From assembly GCF_018390645.1 (NCBI RefSeq), contig NZ_JAHBGC010000038.1, positions 265,911 to 329,910 on the forward strand: a stretch of DNA of 64,000 bases. The letters run 5' to 3'. Under the pieces are notes generated by a model, which was given only the letters and a program-made list of their open reading frames with translations, was not told the origin of the DNA and did not search any database. This stretch comes from Ancylobacter dichloromethanicus. Lineage in GTDB: Bacteria > Pseudomonadota > Alphaproteobacteria > Rhizobiales > Xanthobacteraceae. The translations under genes were made by a program, and so were the position numbers. This document shows, in pieces, positions 1-8,578 of the stretch (positions within the stretch are counted from its first letter, which is position 1; every line of letters starts with the position of its first letter).

Positions 1-438
1 GCCGCCGCGGCTCGTGGAGGTGCAGCCCTCGCCGGCGCAGCCTCCACCGCCTACAGCCTCGGCGCGGCCGGCCAATCCGGCGCATCGGGCGTCGCGTCGG
101 GCCTTGGCAATGTTGCCAGCACCGGCGCGAAGGCGGCCGCCTCCCCGCTGAAACGCGCAGCCGGGCGCGCCGCCGACAGCCTCAAGCAGAGCTATCAGGC
201 CGGCGGCCAGGCCGCGACGGAGATCGCCACGGGCGCATCGGGGGCCGCGCCCGCAGCCGCGGCAGAGACTGCCCCTGCAGGAGCCGCATCTTCCACCAGC
301 GACGGCCCGCCGGCCTGGGCGAAACGTATGAAACGCTCGCAGCAAATGTCCCACGGCGTCTCCGCGGCTGCCCACGCCGTGCGCAGCGGCGACAGCCATG
401 GCGGCGGCTCCTCCGTCAACCTTTCCGAAAGCGACTGA
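1..438 (+). CDS. trbL: TrbL, P-type conjugative transfer protein, C-terminal part
   Basis: Open from the first base to a TGA at 436-438, so only the last 145 codons are present. The visible part is a low-complexity Ala/Gly/Ser-rich tail ending in a short charged segment with KRMKRSQQMSHG. This is typical of the hydrophilic end of TrbL (VirB6-like), the polytopic inner-membrane component of the mating-pair type IV secretion channel. The membrane segments lie outside the window. The assignment rests mainly on position: trbF, trbG and trbI follow directly with 2 nt to trbF, the standard trb order. Confidence 0.8.
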   Translation, partial: AAAARGGAALAGAASTAYSLGAAGQSGASGVASGLGNVASTGAKAAASPLKRAAGRAADSLKQSYQAGGQAATEIATGASGAAPAAAAETAPAGAASSTSDGPPAWAKRMKRSQQMSHGVSAAAHAVRSGDSHGGGSSVNLSESD

Positions 439-440
439 CC

Positions 441-1124
441 ATGTTCAAACGACCATCCACCCATTACGGCAAAGCCCCGCAGCCCGAGACGCCCTATCAG
501 CGCGCCGCGCAGGTGTGGGACGATCGCATCGGCTCCGCCCGCGTGCAGGCCCGCAACTGGCGCTACATGGCATTCGGCTCGTTAGCGCTCGCGAGCGGGC
601 TTTCGGCCGCGCTGGTCTGGCAGTCCGCCAACGGCTCGATCGTGCCCTGGGTGGTGCAGGTCGATCGGCTCGGCCAGGCCCAGGCCGTCGCACCGGCGAC
701 CGCCGACTACCAGCCGAACGATCCACAGATCGCCTTCTACCTGGCGCGTTTCATTGAGCAGGTCCGCTCGATCCCGTCCGATGCCATCATCGTGCGGCAG
801 AACTGGCTGCGCGCATACGACTTCACGACGCAGGGCGGCGCGCTCGCGCTCAACGACTATGCCCGCGCCAACGACCCCTTCACCAGGGTCGGCAAGCAGC
901 AGATCGCGATCGAGGTGTCGTCGGTCATCCGCGCCTCGCCGTCGAGCTTCCGCATCGCCTGGATCGAGCGCCGCTATCGGGACGGCTCGCTGGCTTCCAC
1001 CGAGCGCTGGTCCGCCATCCTCACCGTCGTCGTGCAGCCCCCGCGCGACGCCGACACGCTGCGGAAGAACCCGCTCGGAATCTACATCAACGCCATCAAC
1101 TGGTCGAAGGAGCTGGGACAATGA
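441..1124 (+). CDS. trbF: TrbF, conjugal transfer protein (VirB8-like)
   Basis: 227 residues, the usual size of TrbF. A soluble N-terminus containing PETPYQRAAQVWDDRIG is followed by one membrane segment at about residues 44-62 and a periplasmic domain. In the family this is a VirB8-like subunit that bridges inner-membrane and periplasmic parts of the conjugation channel. The ATG lies 2 nt after the trbL stop, and the 3' end overlaps trbG by 4 nt, so translation is probably coupled. Family and role are well supported by sequence and by order in the trb operon. Confidence 0.93.
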   Translation: MFKRPSTHYGKAPQPETPYQRAAQVWDDRIGSARVQARNWRYMAFGSLALASGLSAALVWQSANGSIVPWVVQVDRLGQAQAVAPATADYQPNDPQIAFYLARFIEQVRSIPSDAIIVRQNWLRAYDFTTQGGALALNDYARANDPFTRVGKQQIAIEVSSVIRASPSSFRIAWIERRYRDGSLASTERWSAILTVVVQPPRDADTLRKNPLGIYINAINWSKELGQ

Positions 1125-2173
1125 CACCGACCTTCCGCAAAGCCGAAAGGCCGGCTTTCCTCAACCGCGCCATTCCGGGTTTCCGTAAATCCGGTTTGCC
1201 GCTTCTCCTGCTTTGCACATCGGCGCTCGCCGGCTGTGCCGGACACACGCCACCGCCCGAGATTTCCTATGACGATGCCGCGCCCGCCGTCATCGCAGCC
1301 GATCCGCCGAAACCCGTGCGGGTCGTGGAGTTGCCGAAGCCGCTCCCGCTGCCCGGCCAGTTGAAGCCGGTCGGCAAGGACGGCAAGCCCGAGCCGGAAC
1401 CGGCCGATCCCGCCGCGCGCGTGAACCAGGCCAATGCCGCCGCGCGCGTCCAACCCGTCCGCAACGGCTTCATCAACTCGATGCAGGTCTATCCCTTTGT
1501 CGATGGCGCGCTCTATCAGGTCTACGCGTCACCGGGGCAGATCACCGACATCGCGCTTCAGCCCGGCGAGCAGCTCGTCGGCTCCGGTCCCGTCGCCGCC
1601 GGCGACACCGTGCGCTGGATCATCGGCGATACCGAGAGCGGCATTGGCGCGGCCAAGCAGATCCATATCCTCGTGAAGCCCACCCGCGCCGAGCTGATGA
1701 CGAATCTCGTCATCAACACGGACCGGCGCACCTACCACATGGAGCTGCGTGCGACGCCCTCGACCTACATGGCCTTGGTGTCCTGGCAATATCCGCAGGA
1801 CCAGCTCATCGCGCTGCGCCGTCAGAACCAGCAGGCCGAGGCCGTGCAGCCCGTCTCCAGCGGCATTGATCTCGCGCGCGTCAATTTCCGATACGGGGTG
1901 ACGGGCGACCGCGCGCCGTGGCGGCCGCTGCGCGCCTTCGATGACGGCAGGCAGGTGTTCATCGAATTTCCGCGCGGCATCGGTCAGGGCGAGATGCCGC
2001 CGCTATTCGTGGTTGGGCCCGAGGGCGACACCTCCGAACTGGTGAACTATCGCATGCGCGGCAACTACATGATCGTCGATCGCCTGTTCGCCGCCGCCGA
2101 ATTGCGGTTCGGCGCAGACAAGAGCCAGAAGCGCGTCCGCATCTCCCGCACCGACGGGAGGCCGGCATCGTGA
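1121..2173 (+). CDS. trbG: TrbG, outer-membrane-associated conjugation protein (VirB9-like)
   Basis: 350 residues with a hydrophobic leader and a lipobox-like LAGC near residue 40, suggesting an exported lipoprotein. The body has VirB9/TrbG features: a mid-domain with YQVYASPGQITDIALQPGE and a C-terminal region with RAPWRPLRAFDDGRQVFIEF. TrbG works with TrbI and TrbH/VirB7-like partners in the outer-membrane core complex. The ATG overlaps trbF by 4 nt and the 3' end overlaps trbI by 4 nt, a tightly coupled operon. About 25 residues precede the hydrophobic core, so a start further downstream is possible. Confidence 0.93.
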   Translation: MTPTFRKAERPAFLNRAIPGFRKSGLPLLLLCTSALAGCAGHTPPPEISYDDAAPAVIAADPPKPVRVVELPKPLPLPGQLKPVGKDGKPEPEPADPAARVNQANAAARVQPVRNGFINSMQVYPFVDGALYQVYASPGQITDIALQPGEQLVGSGPVAAGDTVRWIIGDTESGIGAAKQIHILVKPTRAELMTNLVINTDRRTYHMELRATPSTYMALVSWQYPQDQLIALRRQNQQAEAVQPVSSGIDLARVNFRYGVTGDRAPWRPLRAFDDGRQVFIEFPRGIGQGEMPPLFVVGPEGDTSELVNYRMRGNYMIVDRLFAAAELRFGADKSQKRVRISRTDGRPAS

Positions 2174-3429
2174 GCGACGAACGCGATCCCGAAAAGGAAG
2201 AAGGCCGGGCGCTTGGTTCGACGCCCCAGCCTCAGCCGGCCGACGATGATGACACCCGGCCGCTGACCGGCGAGCCCGCCGCGACGATGCGGCTGCGCGC
2301 CGAGCCGCCGCGTGTGACCCGTCTGTCCCGCAAAGTGCTGGCTGGCCTGGGGCTCGCTGCAAGCCTCGGTGTTGGTGGGGCGCTGATCTATGCGCTTCAG
2401 ACCCGTCACGGTGGCCAGGGTCAGGAGCTGTACTCGACCGACAATCGCTCGACACCGGACGGACTCGCTGGATTGCCGAAGGACTATTCGGGTGTCCCGA
2501 AGCTTGGCCCTCCGCTCCCCGGCGATCTCGGCCGGCCGATCCTCAACGCGCAGAATGGCGCCCCCGTACCGGCGATCGGCGCGCCGGCGACAGGCGCCGT
2601 GGGGCCAAGCCCAGAGGAGCAGCGCCGGGCGCAGGAGCTGGAGGCGGCACGGACCGCACGGCTGTTCGCCTCGACCGAGACTCGGCCCGCCAGCGCTGGA
2701 GCCTCAGCACAGTCCACCGCGACCGCCACGCCGCCGGCTGATCTCGCCAGCCTCGGCCTCGCGCCGCAGCCGGCGACGCCCTCGGCGCAGGACCGCCAAC
2801 TCGCATTCCTCAACCAGAGGCCCGACAAGCGCACCGTCTCGCCGGATCGCGTTGCGGCTCCGGCGTCGAAGAACGTCCTGCAGGCCGGCGCCGTGATCGC
2901 TGCCGCCCTCATCACGGGCATCCGCTCAGACCTGCCAGGCCAGATCACCGCGCAGGTGACGGAGAACATCTACGACAGCCCGACCGGCAAGATCCTGCTC
3001 GTGCCCCAAGGCACGCGCATTATAGGACAATATGATAGCGGCGTCGGTTTCGGTCAGCGGCGCATACTTCTTGTCTGGAGCCGGCTGATCTTCCCCAATG
3101 GCCGCTCAATCGTCTTGGAACGTCAGCCTGGTGCGGACGCCGAGGGCTATGCCGGCCTTGAGGATGGTGTCGACTACCACTGGGGCGACCTGTTCAAGGC
3201 CGCCGCGCTTTCTACGCTCCTCAGCGTCGGTGCCGAGGCGGGCAGCTCCGGCCAGGAAAGCGATATTGTCCGAGCGCTCCGCAACGGCGCGTCCAACAGC
3301 ATCAATCAGACCGGCCAGCAGATCGTGCAGCGCCAGCTTAATATCGCGCCGACGCTGACCATCCGGCCGGGCTTCCCCGTTCGTGTGCTCGTGACACGCG
3401 ATCTCGTGCTCGAACCTTACGGAGGCTGA
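2170..3429 (+). CDS. trbI: TrbI, conjugation channel protein (VirB10-like)
   Basis: 419 residues. The acidic, proline-rich cytoplasmic N-terminus is followed by one membrane helix at about residues 57-76, a long Ala/Pro/Gln-rich periplasmic linker (about 80-230) and a conserved C-terminal beta-barrel domain with LVPQGTRIIGQYDSGVGFGQ. This layout is that of VirB10/TrbI, which spans inner to outer membrane and gates the type IV channel. The GTG start overlaps trbG by 4 nt. The DUF2274 gene follows after 1 nt. Confidence 0.94.
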   Translation: MSDERDPEKEEGRALGSTPQPQPADDDDTRPLTGEPAATMRLRAEPPRVTRLSRKVLAGLGLAASLGVGGALIYALQTRHGGQGQELYSTDNRSTPDGLAGLPKDYSGVPKLGPPLPGDLGRPILNAQNGAPVPAIGAPATGAVGPSPEEQRRAQELEAARTARLFASTETRPASAGASAQSTATATPPADLASLGLAPQPATPSAQDRQLAFLNQRPDKRTVSPDRVAAPASKNVLQAGAVIAAALITGIRSDLPGQITAQVTENIYDSPTGKILLVPQGTRIIGQYDSGVGFGQRRILLVWSRLIFPNGRSIVLERQPGADAEGYAGLEDGVDYHWGDLFKAAALSTLLSVGAEAGSSGQESDIVRALRNGASNSINQTGQQIVQRQLNIAPTLTIRPGFPVRVLVTRDLVLEPYGG

Positions 3430-3430
3430 G

Positions 3431-3670
3431 ATGGCCAAGTTGAAATTGGGACCGATCGTCGACGACAAACCCGTGAAGGTCACGGTGGAGCTGCCGGCGA
3501 GCCTCCACCGCGATCTTATCGCCTATGCCGAAATTCTCGGCCGCGAGGCCGGACAGACACCAGCCGATCCGGTCCGTCTCATCGCTCCGATGCTGGAGCG
3601 GTTCATAGCCACAGATCGGGGATTTGCGAAAGCGAGGAGGTCACGATCAATCCCGAAATTGTCTGAATGA
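3431..3670 (+). CDS. DUF2274 protein, trb-operon accessory
   Basis: 79 residues starting MAKLKLGPIVDDKPVKV, the pattern of DUF2274 proteins that commonly follow trbI in alphaproteobacterial and Tn4371-like elements. The middle (TVELPASLHRDLIAYAEI) resembles a ribbon-helix-helix fold, so it could bind DNA or be a structural accessory; its function is not established. The ATG is 1 nt after the trbI stop, so it is the last gene of the trb transcript. Its 3' end overlaps the convergent LysR gene by 68 nt. Confidence 0.85.
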   Translation: MAKLKLGPIVDDKPVKVTVELPASLHRDLIAYAEILGREAGQTPADPVRLIAPMLERFIATDRGFAKARRSRSIPKLSE

Positions 3671-4574
3671 TTGTCGCTCCTGCCGATCGAGACATAGCCC
3701 GCGCTAAGCTCAGCAGCCGCCGACACGCCGGATTGTCGTTTCGCGGTGACCATACCGCGCTAAACGGCAGCACTTCGTCCGCAATTGGTCTGTAGGCAAT
3801 ACCCGGAATTTGAGCCCCTGTCGTTGCCTCGCTGGTTAGTGTGAGTCCACGCCCGACCGCGACCATGGACAGCAAAATATCCCGCCCGACATATTGCAGT
3901 TGAATGTCTGGATGGTGGCCAAGATCGGCGAGCCGCTGTACGAGGTAGTCTTGGATTTCTGGGCCAGGTGCGGCGTCGCTGACAATGAAGTTCTCGCCGG
4001 CAAGATCGCGCCAATGGATAACTTCTTTTGCAATAAGTGGATGCTCGCTTGGTAAGACAGCGAACACCCCTTCAGACCAGAGGTGTTCCGTTTGGCAGTC
4101 TCGCCATTCCGTCTTGCCGGTAATGAAGGCGATATCGAGCTGAAACTGGCGGACGGCAGCGATATGCTCCGCTGGATTACCGTCGATCAGCTCAACTAGG
4201 ATGTCCGGGTGGTCCTTGTCATAGGCGCGCAACAATTCAAACAGGAAGCCAGAAGCCAGCGAAGAGAAGATGCCGACTTTGACGCTGCCGTCATCGGATC
4301 GACCTATTGCGGCGACATCCCGCGTGCCATAGTCGATCTGTCGAAGGGCGATACGTGCGCGCTGGAGAAAGCGCTTCCCTGCGTGTGTTAAGCGGACGCC
4401 ACCGGAATGACGTTGGAATAGAGATGCGCCGAGTCGATCTTCAAGATCACGGACGCGCCGGCTTATCGCTGATTCCTGAATGTCGAGCGCAGCCCCCGCC
4501 TTGCGGAAACTACCAAACTCTGCCGCAGCTACAAAATAGCGCAGTTGGCGAAGTTCAATCAGTAGTTCCTCCAT
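3603..4574 (-). CDS. LysR-family transcriptional regulator
   Basis: 323 residues. An N-terminal winged HTH (about residues 8-66: LRQLRYFVAAAEFGSFRKAG, then SAISRRVRDLEDRLG) is followed by a LysR substrate-binding domain (about 95-300). A LysR gene convergent with the trb operon is common in these elements. The inducer is unknown. The gene reads into the 3' end of the DUF2274 gene by 68 nt, so antisense interference is possible. The first codons contain GGAGGAA, which could act as a ribosome-binding site for a slightly later non-ATG start. The 206 bp upstream of it hold no gene or motif I recognise. Confidence 0.92.
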   Translation of the reverse strand: MEELLIELRQLRYFVAAAEFGSFRKAGAALDIQESAISRRVRDLEDRLGASLFQRHSGGVRLTHAGKRFLQRARIALRQIDYGTRDVAAIGRSDDGSVKVGIFSSLASGFLFELLRAYDKDHPDILVELIDGNPAEHIAAVRQFQLDIAFITGKTEWRDCQTEHLWSEGVFAVLPSEHPLIAKEVIHWRDLAGENFIVSDAAPGPEIQDYLVQRLADLGHHPDIQLQYVGRDILLSMVAVGRGLTLTSEATTGAQIPGIAYRPIADEVLPFSAVWSPRNDNPACRRLLSLARAMSRSAGATIIQTISGLIVTSSLSQIPDLWL

Positions 4575-4780
4575 ATGTTGGTCTAGATCCCGTTGCTCGC
4601 ACGTTCAGAAGCTATTGATACAGTGGGCACCCCCCTCGTTGTCGATCAACACGATCTCCAAAATTCTAGGCGGCGGAGGTCAAACGCTAGCTTCACACCA
4701 GAATGCCATCCCGTGATTTCAGGCGACTTCGATTGGAGTCCAACCGCCTGAATTGAGCACTGCTGAGTCCAGAGTGCGGA

Positions 4781-5305
4781 TCATGCGTTCGTCCTTATGT
4801 CGCGCTTGGCCACTGAACCGACGAGCCGGTCGAACGAAAGGCGACCAGGCCCCAACGCCATGATGGCCAGCGCCATCGACGCCCATGGCAGATGGAAATT
4901 TGCCCATCCCTCCGGCACAGTAAGCTGGATGACGCCGGTCATCATCAAGAGCGCGAGAGCGACGAAGCGGGTGCCGAGGCCGAGAACCAGCAAGATCGGC
5001 AATGTGATCTCCGCCATGCCGACCAGATAGGCGACGACCTCCGGCATCGGGAACGGGTACTCATTGCCGAGTATGTGGAGCTTGAACATTTCCGAAAAGA
5101 GAAACTCAGTGCTTGGCGATAGCGACAAGAAGCCGTCCCAGCGGGTAAGCCCCGACTTGAAGAAGGGTACCGCGAGAGCGATCCGCAATAGAGGCGGGGC
5201 AACGATCAGGCCGATTGCGCCGAGCCATGAAGCCAGCGTCTCTACGATCGTGGCGATGCGGCACAACCAAACGGACGGCCTCGCATGTGATGTGGGGACG
5301 TTCAT
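4781..5305 (-). CDS. DoxX-family membrane protein (bufferin-locus member)
   Basis: 174 residues with about four hydrophobic helices (near residues 28-52, 80-98, 104-124, 133-152), a DoxX-like small integral membrane protein. DoxX relatives are frequent fourth genes (bufD position) in bufferin operons, where they are thought to support redox or maturation steps; the exact role is unknown. Its ATG overlaps the bufC stop by 4 nt, so it is co-translated with bufA-bufB-bufC. It is the last gene of that transcript. Confidence 0.87.
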   Translation of the reverse strand: MNVPTSHARPSVWLCRIATIVETLASWLGAIGLIVAPPLLRIALAVPFFKSGLTRWDGFLSLSPSTEFLFSEMFKLHILGNEYPFPMPEVVAYLVGMAEITLPILLVLGLGTRFVALALLMMTGVIQLTVPEGWANFHLPWASMALAIMALGPGRLSFDRLVGSVAKRDIRTNA

Positions 5306-6108
5306 CCTGCCACTCCCTTTGCCTCGAAGCGGACGCCCGAGCTCGTCTCATAGGCGCATAGCGCGCCCGCTTCGATGAGGCCGGCAATGGTGGCTGAAAG
5401 ATCGAAGCGGGCGTCGCACTCTCCAGCGAGCTCGGCCGATTCTTCCACGGTGTGACCCGCGTCAAGCGCATCGATGAAATCGGCCGCGCCCGGCGGGAGG
5501 GAGCGAACCTCGACGACGGCATCGGGACGGGCGACGAGAGCTGTCTCACCCTCGCCATCGAACTCTACCTCGCCGGGATCGCCGTCACGAACATTCATGT
5601 TCCATATCGTAAGGGCCGGCGTCGCCGAACGGACCACGCGCACGGACGGATGGAGCTGCAAGCGCAGGCTGGGGTATTCGTCGATCGGTACACCGCTGAA
5701 AGAGCTCGCCGTCAGCGCACAAGCATCCTGAGCGTGGTAGGCCTCGACCCAAGCCCATTCGATGCGTGCCACGTCGGCTAGATAGGCCAGGCTCGATGCC
5801 GGACGAAACGTCTCGATGAAGGCCGGAAAGCGTCCTCCATACGCGAGGAGAATAGGGGACTGGGGCGGATCGCTACGTACGTGGACGCCGGCCATGGCAT
5901 CGAAGAAATCGTCCCCGACGAGCCGCCGAACCGCGGGGTACGCCGCCCGCAGGATTTCGATGAGGCCGACCACGACATTGTTTCGATAGACGGCGAAGCG
6001 CTTTGGGCACGGGTCGCCATCCGGTCCGACAACTCCGGCCGGGGCTGGCCGCTCCGGATCAAGCAGCGCCGCGGCGAATTCCTGCTGCCGATCACCCGAG
6101 AGCGCCAT
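5302..6108 (-). CDS. bufC: BufC, DUF2063-type MNIO partner protein
   Basis: 268 residues. The N-terminal DUF2063 part carries the hallmark RFAVYRNNVVVGLIEIL at about residues 37-53, followed by AYPAVRRLVGDDFF. The family acts as recognition/partner subunit of the neighbouring DUF692 (MNIO) enzyme, presenting the bufferin precursor to it. The start overlaps bufB by 17 nt and the end overlaps doxX by 4 nt. Older annotations call the family a putative DNA-binding protein, but the operon context supports the RiPP-maturation role. Confidence 0.88.
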   Translation of the reverse strand: MALSGDRQQEFAAALLDPERPAPAGVVGPDGDPCPKRFAVYRNNVVVGLIEILRAAYPAVRRLVGDDFFDAMAGVHVRSDPPQSPILLAYGGRFPAFIETFRPASSLAYLADVARIEWAWVEAYHAQDACALTASSFSGVPIDEYPSLRLQLHPSVRVVRSATPALTIWNMNVRDGDPGEVEFDGEGETALVARPDAVVEVRSLPPGAADFIDALDAGHTVEESAELAGECDARFDLSATIAGLIEAGALCAYETSSGVRFEAKGVAG

Positions 6109-6982
6109 AGCTCCGCTCCTCCGCGTAAGAGAGATCCATCAGCATCTCGGCCATTGTCGCTTCTGCCTGGAGCTCGGACCATGTGGGAATATTCGCGTCC
6201 CATTCGATGAGTGTTGGCGTCGGCCCTATGCGTCTTATGACGTCGCGAAAGAGATTCCAGACCAACTCGTCGACGCTTTTGTCATGCGAGTCGATCAGGA
6301 GGGGCCGCCCCTTGTCGTCGGCCTGGCGTGTATGGCCGGCAAGATGAATCTCCTTGACAGAGCGAAGCGGGAAACCGTCGATGTAGGCTGCTGTGTCCCA
6401 CTGTTGATTGGTGCAGGCCACGTAGACGTTATTCACATCAAGCAGCAAACCGCAGCCGGCTCTCCGAGCAATCTCTGTGATGAAATCCGTTTCGCTCCAG
6501 GTGCTTTCCTCGAACCAGACATAGGTCGAGGGGTTCTCGAGGAGCATTTGGCGTCCGAGGACGCTTTGCACTTGATCGATATGTTCGACCACGCGAGACA
6601 GCGTCTCGTTCGTATAAGGAGCGGGCAGCAAATCATTGAAGAAGCTGCTCTCGTGTGTGGACCAGGCGAGATGTTCGGAGAACAATCCCGGCTGGTATCG
6701 CGCAATCAGGCTAGAAAGCCTCTTCAGGTGATCTCTATCGAGCGGCATCGTGCCGCCGATGGATAGACCGACACCATGCAGCGACAGCGGATACTGCTCG
6801 CGGATCTGCGCCAGATAGCGATGCGGGGGGCCGCCCGCGCCCATGTAGTTCTCGGCGTGAACCTCGAAGAACCCGACATCGGGCCTATGCTCGAGGATGT
6901 GCCGATAATGCTCCGCCTTGAGGCCGACGCCAGCTCGGGCTGGAATGGCGGTGCGATCCGAGAAAGCTTGTGCGCGTGCCAT
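6092..6982 (-). CDS. bufB: BufB, multinuclear non-heme iron oxidase (DUF692) for bufferin maturation
   Basis: 296 residues from the ATG at 6982; the frame is open further upstream but homology starts at ARAGVGLK. The TIM-barrel DUF692/MNIO ligand motifs are visible in order: FEVHAENYMG, SLHGVGLSIG, EHLAWS, LLENPSTY, LLDVNNVYV, EIHLAGH, DSHDK and LIEWDANIP. MNIO enzymes use a multi-iron centre to modify cysteines of peptide precursors; in bufferins they form thiooxazoles that bind copper. The substrate should be the BufA peptide encoded 68 nt upstream. Confidence 0.93.
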   Translation of the reverse strand: MARAQAFSDRTAIPARAGVGLKAEHYRHILEHRPDVGFFEVHAENYMGAGGPPHRYLAQIREQYPLSLHGVGLSIGGTMPLDRDHLKRLSSLIARYQPGLFSEHLAWSTHESSFFNDLLPAPYTNETLSRVVEHIDQVQSVLGRQMLLENPSTYVWFEESTWSETDFITEIARRAGCGLLLDVNNVYVACTNQQWDTAAYIDGFPLRSVKEIHLAGHTRQADDKGRPLLIDSHDKSVDELVWNLFRDVIRRIGPTPTLIEWDANIPTWSELQAEATMAEMLMDLSYAEERSYGALG

Positions 6983-7050
6983 GGGCGCCTCCCGATGCGC
7001 GTGGGGGAAAATACGAGCGGACGCGCGGGGGCAGTCCGCCCGTGAGTGCT

Positions 7051-7395
7051 TCAGACCGACTTCGGCTTGAGGCTGCCGACGCCGCTGGGCGTCTTGATCG
7101 TGGTGCAAGTCCCCTTGGGCTCCAGCTTGAAAGCATTGCCCTGGTAGTCGACCGTGCTCGTGCCTGCGCACGTCGTGCCCGCACCGGCGTAGCAGTCGTT
7201 CTGGCCCTTCAGCGCGACGCCGAAGCACATCTCCATCTTGCCGGATTTGACCTCCTTCTTGGTCATTTCCTGCTTCTTCATCATTTGTTCCTTGGTCATC
7301 ATCGGCTTGTCCTGCGCCATGGCGGCTGAGGCCGCGAGGCTGCCCAGGGCAATGGCGAACGCGCTGGCGACGAGAACCGGATTTGTGGCCTTCAT
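7051..7395 (-). CDS. bufA: BufA, bufferin precursor peptide (DUF2282-like)
   Basis: 114 residues from the ATG at 7395, chosen because GGAGG lies 7 nt upstream and a clean signal peptide (about residues 1-27, ending AAMA) follows. The mature part has the four cysteines of bufferins: MEMCFG, NDCYAG, GTTCAG and KGTCTT. In the family two of these are converted by BufB, giving a periplasmic copper-binding RiPP. Unusual here is a Met/Lys-rich stretch at about residues 28-57 between signal and core, with eight methionines including MM pairs; it could bind Cu(I). Confidence 0.9.
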   Translation of the reverse strand: MKATNPVLVASAFAIALGSLAASAAMAQDKPMMTKEQMMKKQEMTKKEVKSGKMEMCFGVALKGQNDCYAGAGTTCAGTSTVDYQGNAFKLEPKGTCTTIKTPSGVGSLKPKSV

Positions 7396-7474
7396 TTCGA
7401 ATCCTCCGAACGGGTTGACCAGCGACGGACACCGTGCGCCGGCGGCAAGCCGACGTGGCCTGCTCACCTAAAAG

Positions 7475-7499
7475 TTCGGTCCGTCGCGAGAATGGTTAC
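7475..7499 (-). promoter_or_regulatory. SigF-type promoter for bufA-bufB-bufC-doxX
   Basis: On the minus strand GTAACC (7499-7494), 15 nt, then CGAACT. The -10 element lies 80 nt upstream of the bufA ATG. The 484-bp gap 7396-7879 holds no convincing gene; it contains this box and two others (7647-7672 and 7804-7828). Confidence 0.82.
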
Positions 7500-7646
7500 G
7501 TACGATCGGCAGACCGGATCGGCCCACGTTCGCCGAGATCGAGCGGAACCTGGTTCCGCCAAGTCTATAGATAAAGGCCCTGGCCGGCCGATTGAGCGGC
7601 AAAGCAGGTCGTGCGCTAAAGCGCCTGCCGATGTAAACTGCTCGCC

Positions 7647-7672
7647 GTAACCTTCGTGTGTTGAGGAAAGAA
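7647..7672 (+). promoter_or_regulatory. Near-consensus SigF-type promoter toward the sigma gene
   Basis: GTAACC, 16 nt, then AGAA (one mismatch to CGAA) on the plus strand, about 208 nt before the first possible sigma start. It would give autoregulation. Weaker than the others because of the -10 mismatch and the long leader. Confidence 0.5.
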
Positions 7673-7803
7673 TGGCACATCCAGCCATCGTGAAAGGGTT
7701 CATCCGGGAAAGCCATCATCGGCAATGGCAAGGTCTCGCTCGATTAGCGAGGACCATCTTGTGAGAGACCGCGTTGTCCGACGCGAAGGCGGTCACGCGC
7801 GCG

Positions 7804-7828
7804 TTCGTGTCCTGGTGCCAAAGGTTAC
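7804..7828 (-). promoter_or_regulatory. Second minus-strand SigF-type box upstream of bufA
   Basis: GTAACC (7828-7823), 15 nt, CGAACG on the minus strand. It points at the same bufA operon from 409 nt upstream; no convincing gene lies between. It may be a distal promoter, or start an untranslated RNA. Confidence 0.55.
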
Positions 7829-7879
7829 GTTCCCTCGGCAAAAAGAAACTCCCTGCCACAAGGCGCTCTCGGAGCTACG

Positions 7880-8578
7880 GTGGAACAACGCGACAAGACG
7901 AAACGTCGGGTCGCACCGGCGATACTACGAGGACAATGGCCGATGGCACCGGGCCGGCACAAGGATAAACCGACTTTGAGAGTCGTTCGTGAAGGCGATA
8001 CCAGCGGCTCAGCCGAGAACGCCTCGCGAAAGCGCGATGTCGAATGGTCGATCTGCATGGCGCGCGCGCAGGGGGGCGACCAAGAGGCTTATAGCCGGCT
8101 GCTAACCGAAATCACGCCTTATCTGCGCATGTTGGTAGGTAGACATCACCGGTCCTCGCATGATGTAGAGGACACTATTCAGGACATCCTGCTCACCATT
8201 CATTCGATCCGGCAGATCTACGACCCGACCCGACCGTTCACGCCCTGGCTCGTCGCTATCAGCCGCCGACGCATCATCGATCGGTTGCGGCAGCAAGGGC
8301 GCTCCTCCGCGCGCGAAACGCCATTGAGTGAAGACCATGAAACCATTCCGGACGTTGAGACGAACTTAGAAACGAGAGCTGATGGACGCTTGCTGCGCGA
8401 GGCCGTCGACAAGCTGCCGCCGGGCCAACGGGAGGCCATCACCCTCCTTAAGCTCCAGGAGATGTCGTTGAAGGAAGCTGCGGAGCAAAGCGGGGTGTCC
8501 ATCGCGGCACTCAAGGTTGCAACACATAGGGCTTTGAAGAGCCTGCGAACTATACTTTCCAAGGGTGACAAGTCGTGA
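7880..8578 (+). CDS. sigF: ECF sigma factor, SigF type
   Basis: 232 residues from the GTG at 7880; ATG at 7943 (GAGGA upstream) is an equally good start. Sigma region 2 lies at about residues 60-140 with DVEDTIQDILLTIHSIRQIY and PWLVAISRRRIIDRLRQQ; region 4 lies at about 170-225 with KLPPGQREAITLLKLQEMS and a C-terminal HTH. The 3' end overlaps the NrsF-like gene by 4 nt. In Caulobacter the SigF/NrsF pair responds to heavy-metal stress and drives bufferin genes; here the bufferin operon is divergent from it. Boxes matching the expected promoter occur across the island. Confidence 0.9.
   Translation: MEQRDKTKRRVAPAILRGQWPMAPGRHKDKPTLRVVREGDTSGSAENASRKRDVEWSICMARAQGGDQEAYSRLLTEITPYLRMLVGRHHRSSHDVEDTIQDILLTIHSIRQIYDPTRPFTPWLVAISRRRIIDRLRQQGRSSARETPLSEDHETIPDVETNLETRADGRLLREAVDKLPPGQREAITLLKLQEMSLKEAAEQSGVSIAALKVATHRALKSLRTILSKGDKS

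Noticed and set aside
7468-7731. Open minus-strand frame between bufA and sigF
   Set aside because: Overlaps two promoter boxes, Arg-rich, no family resemblance; probably chance in GC-rich DNA.
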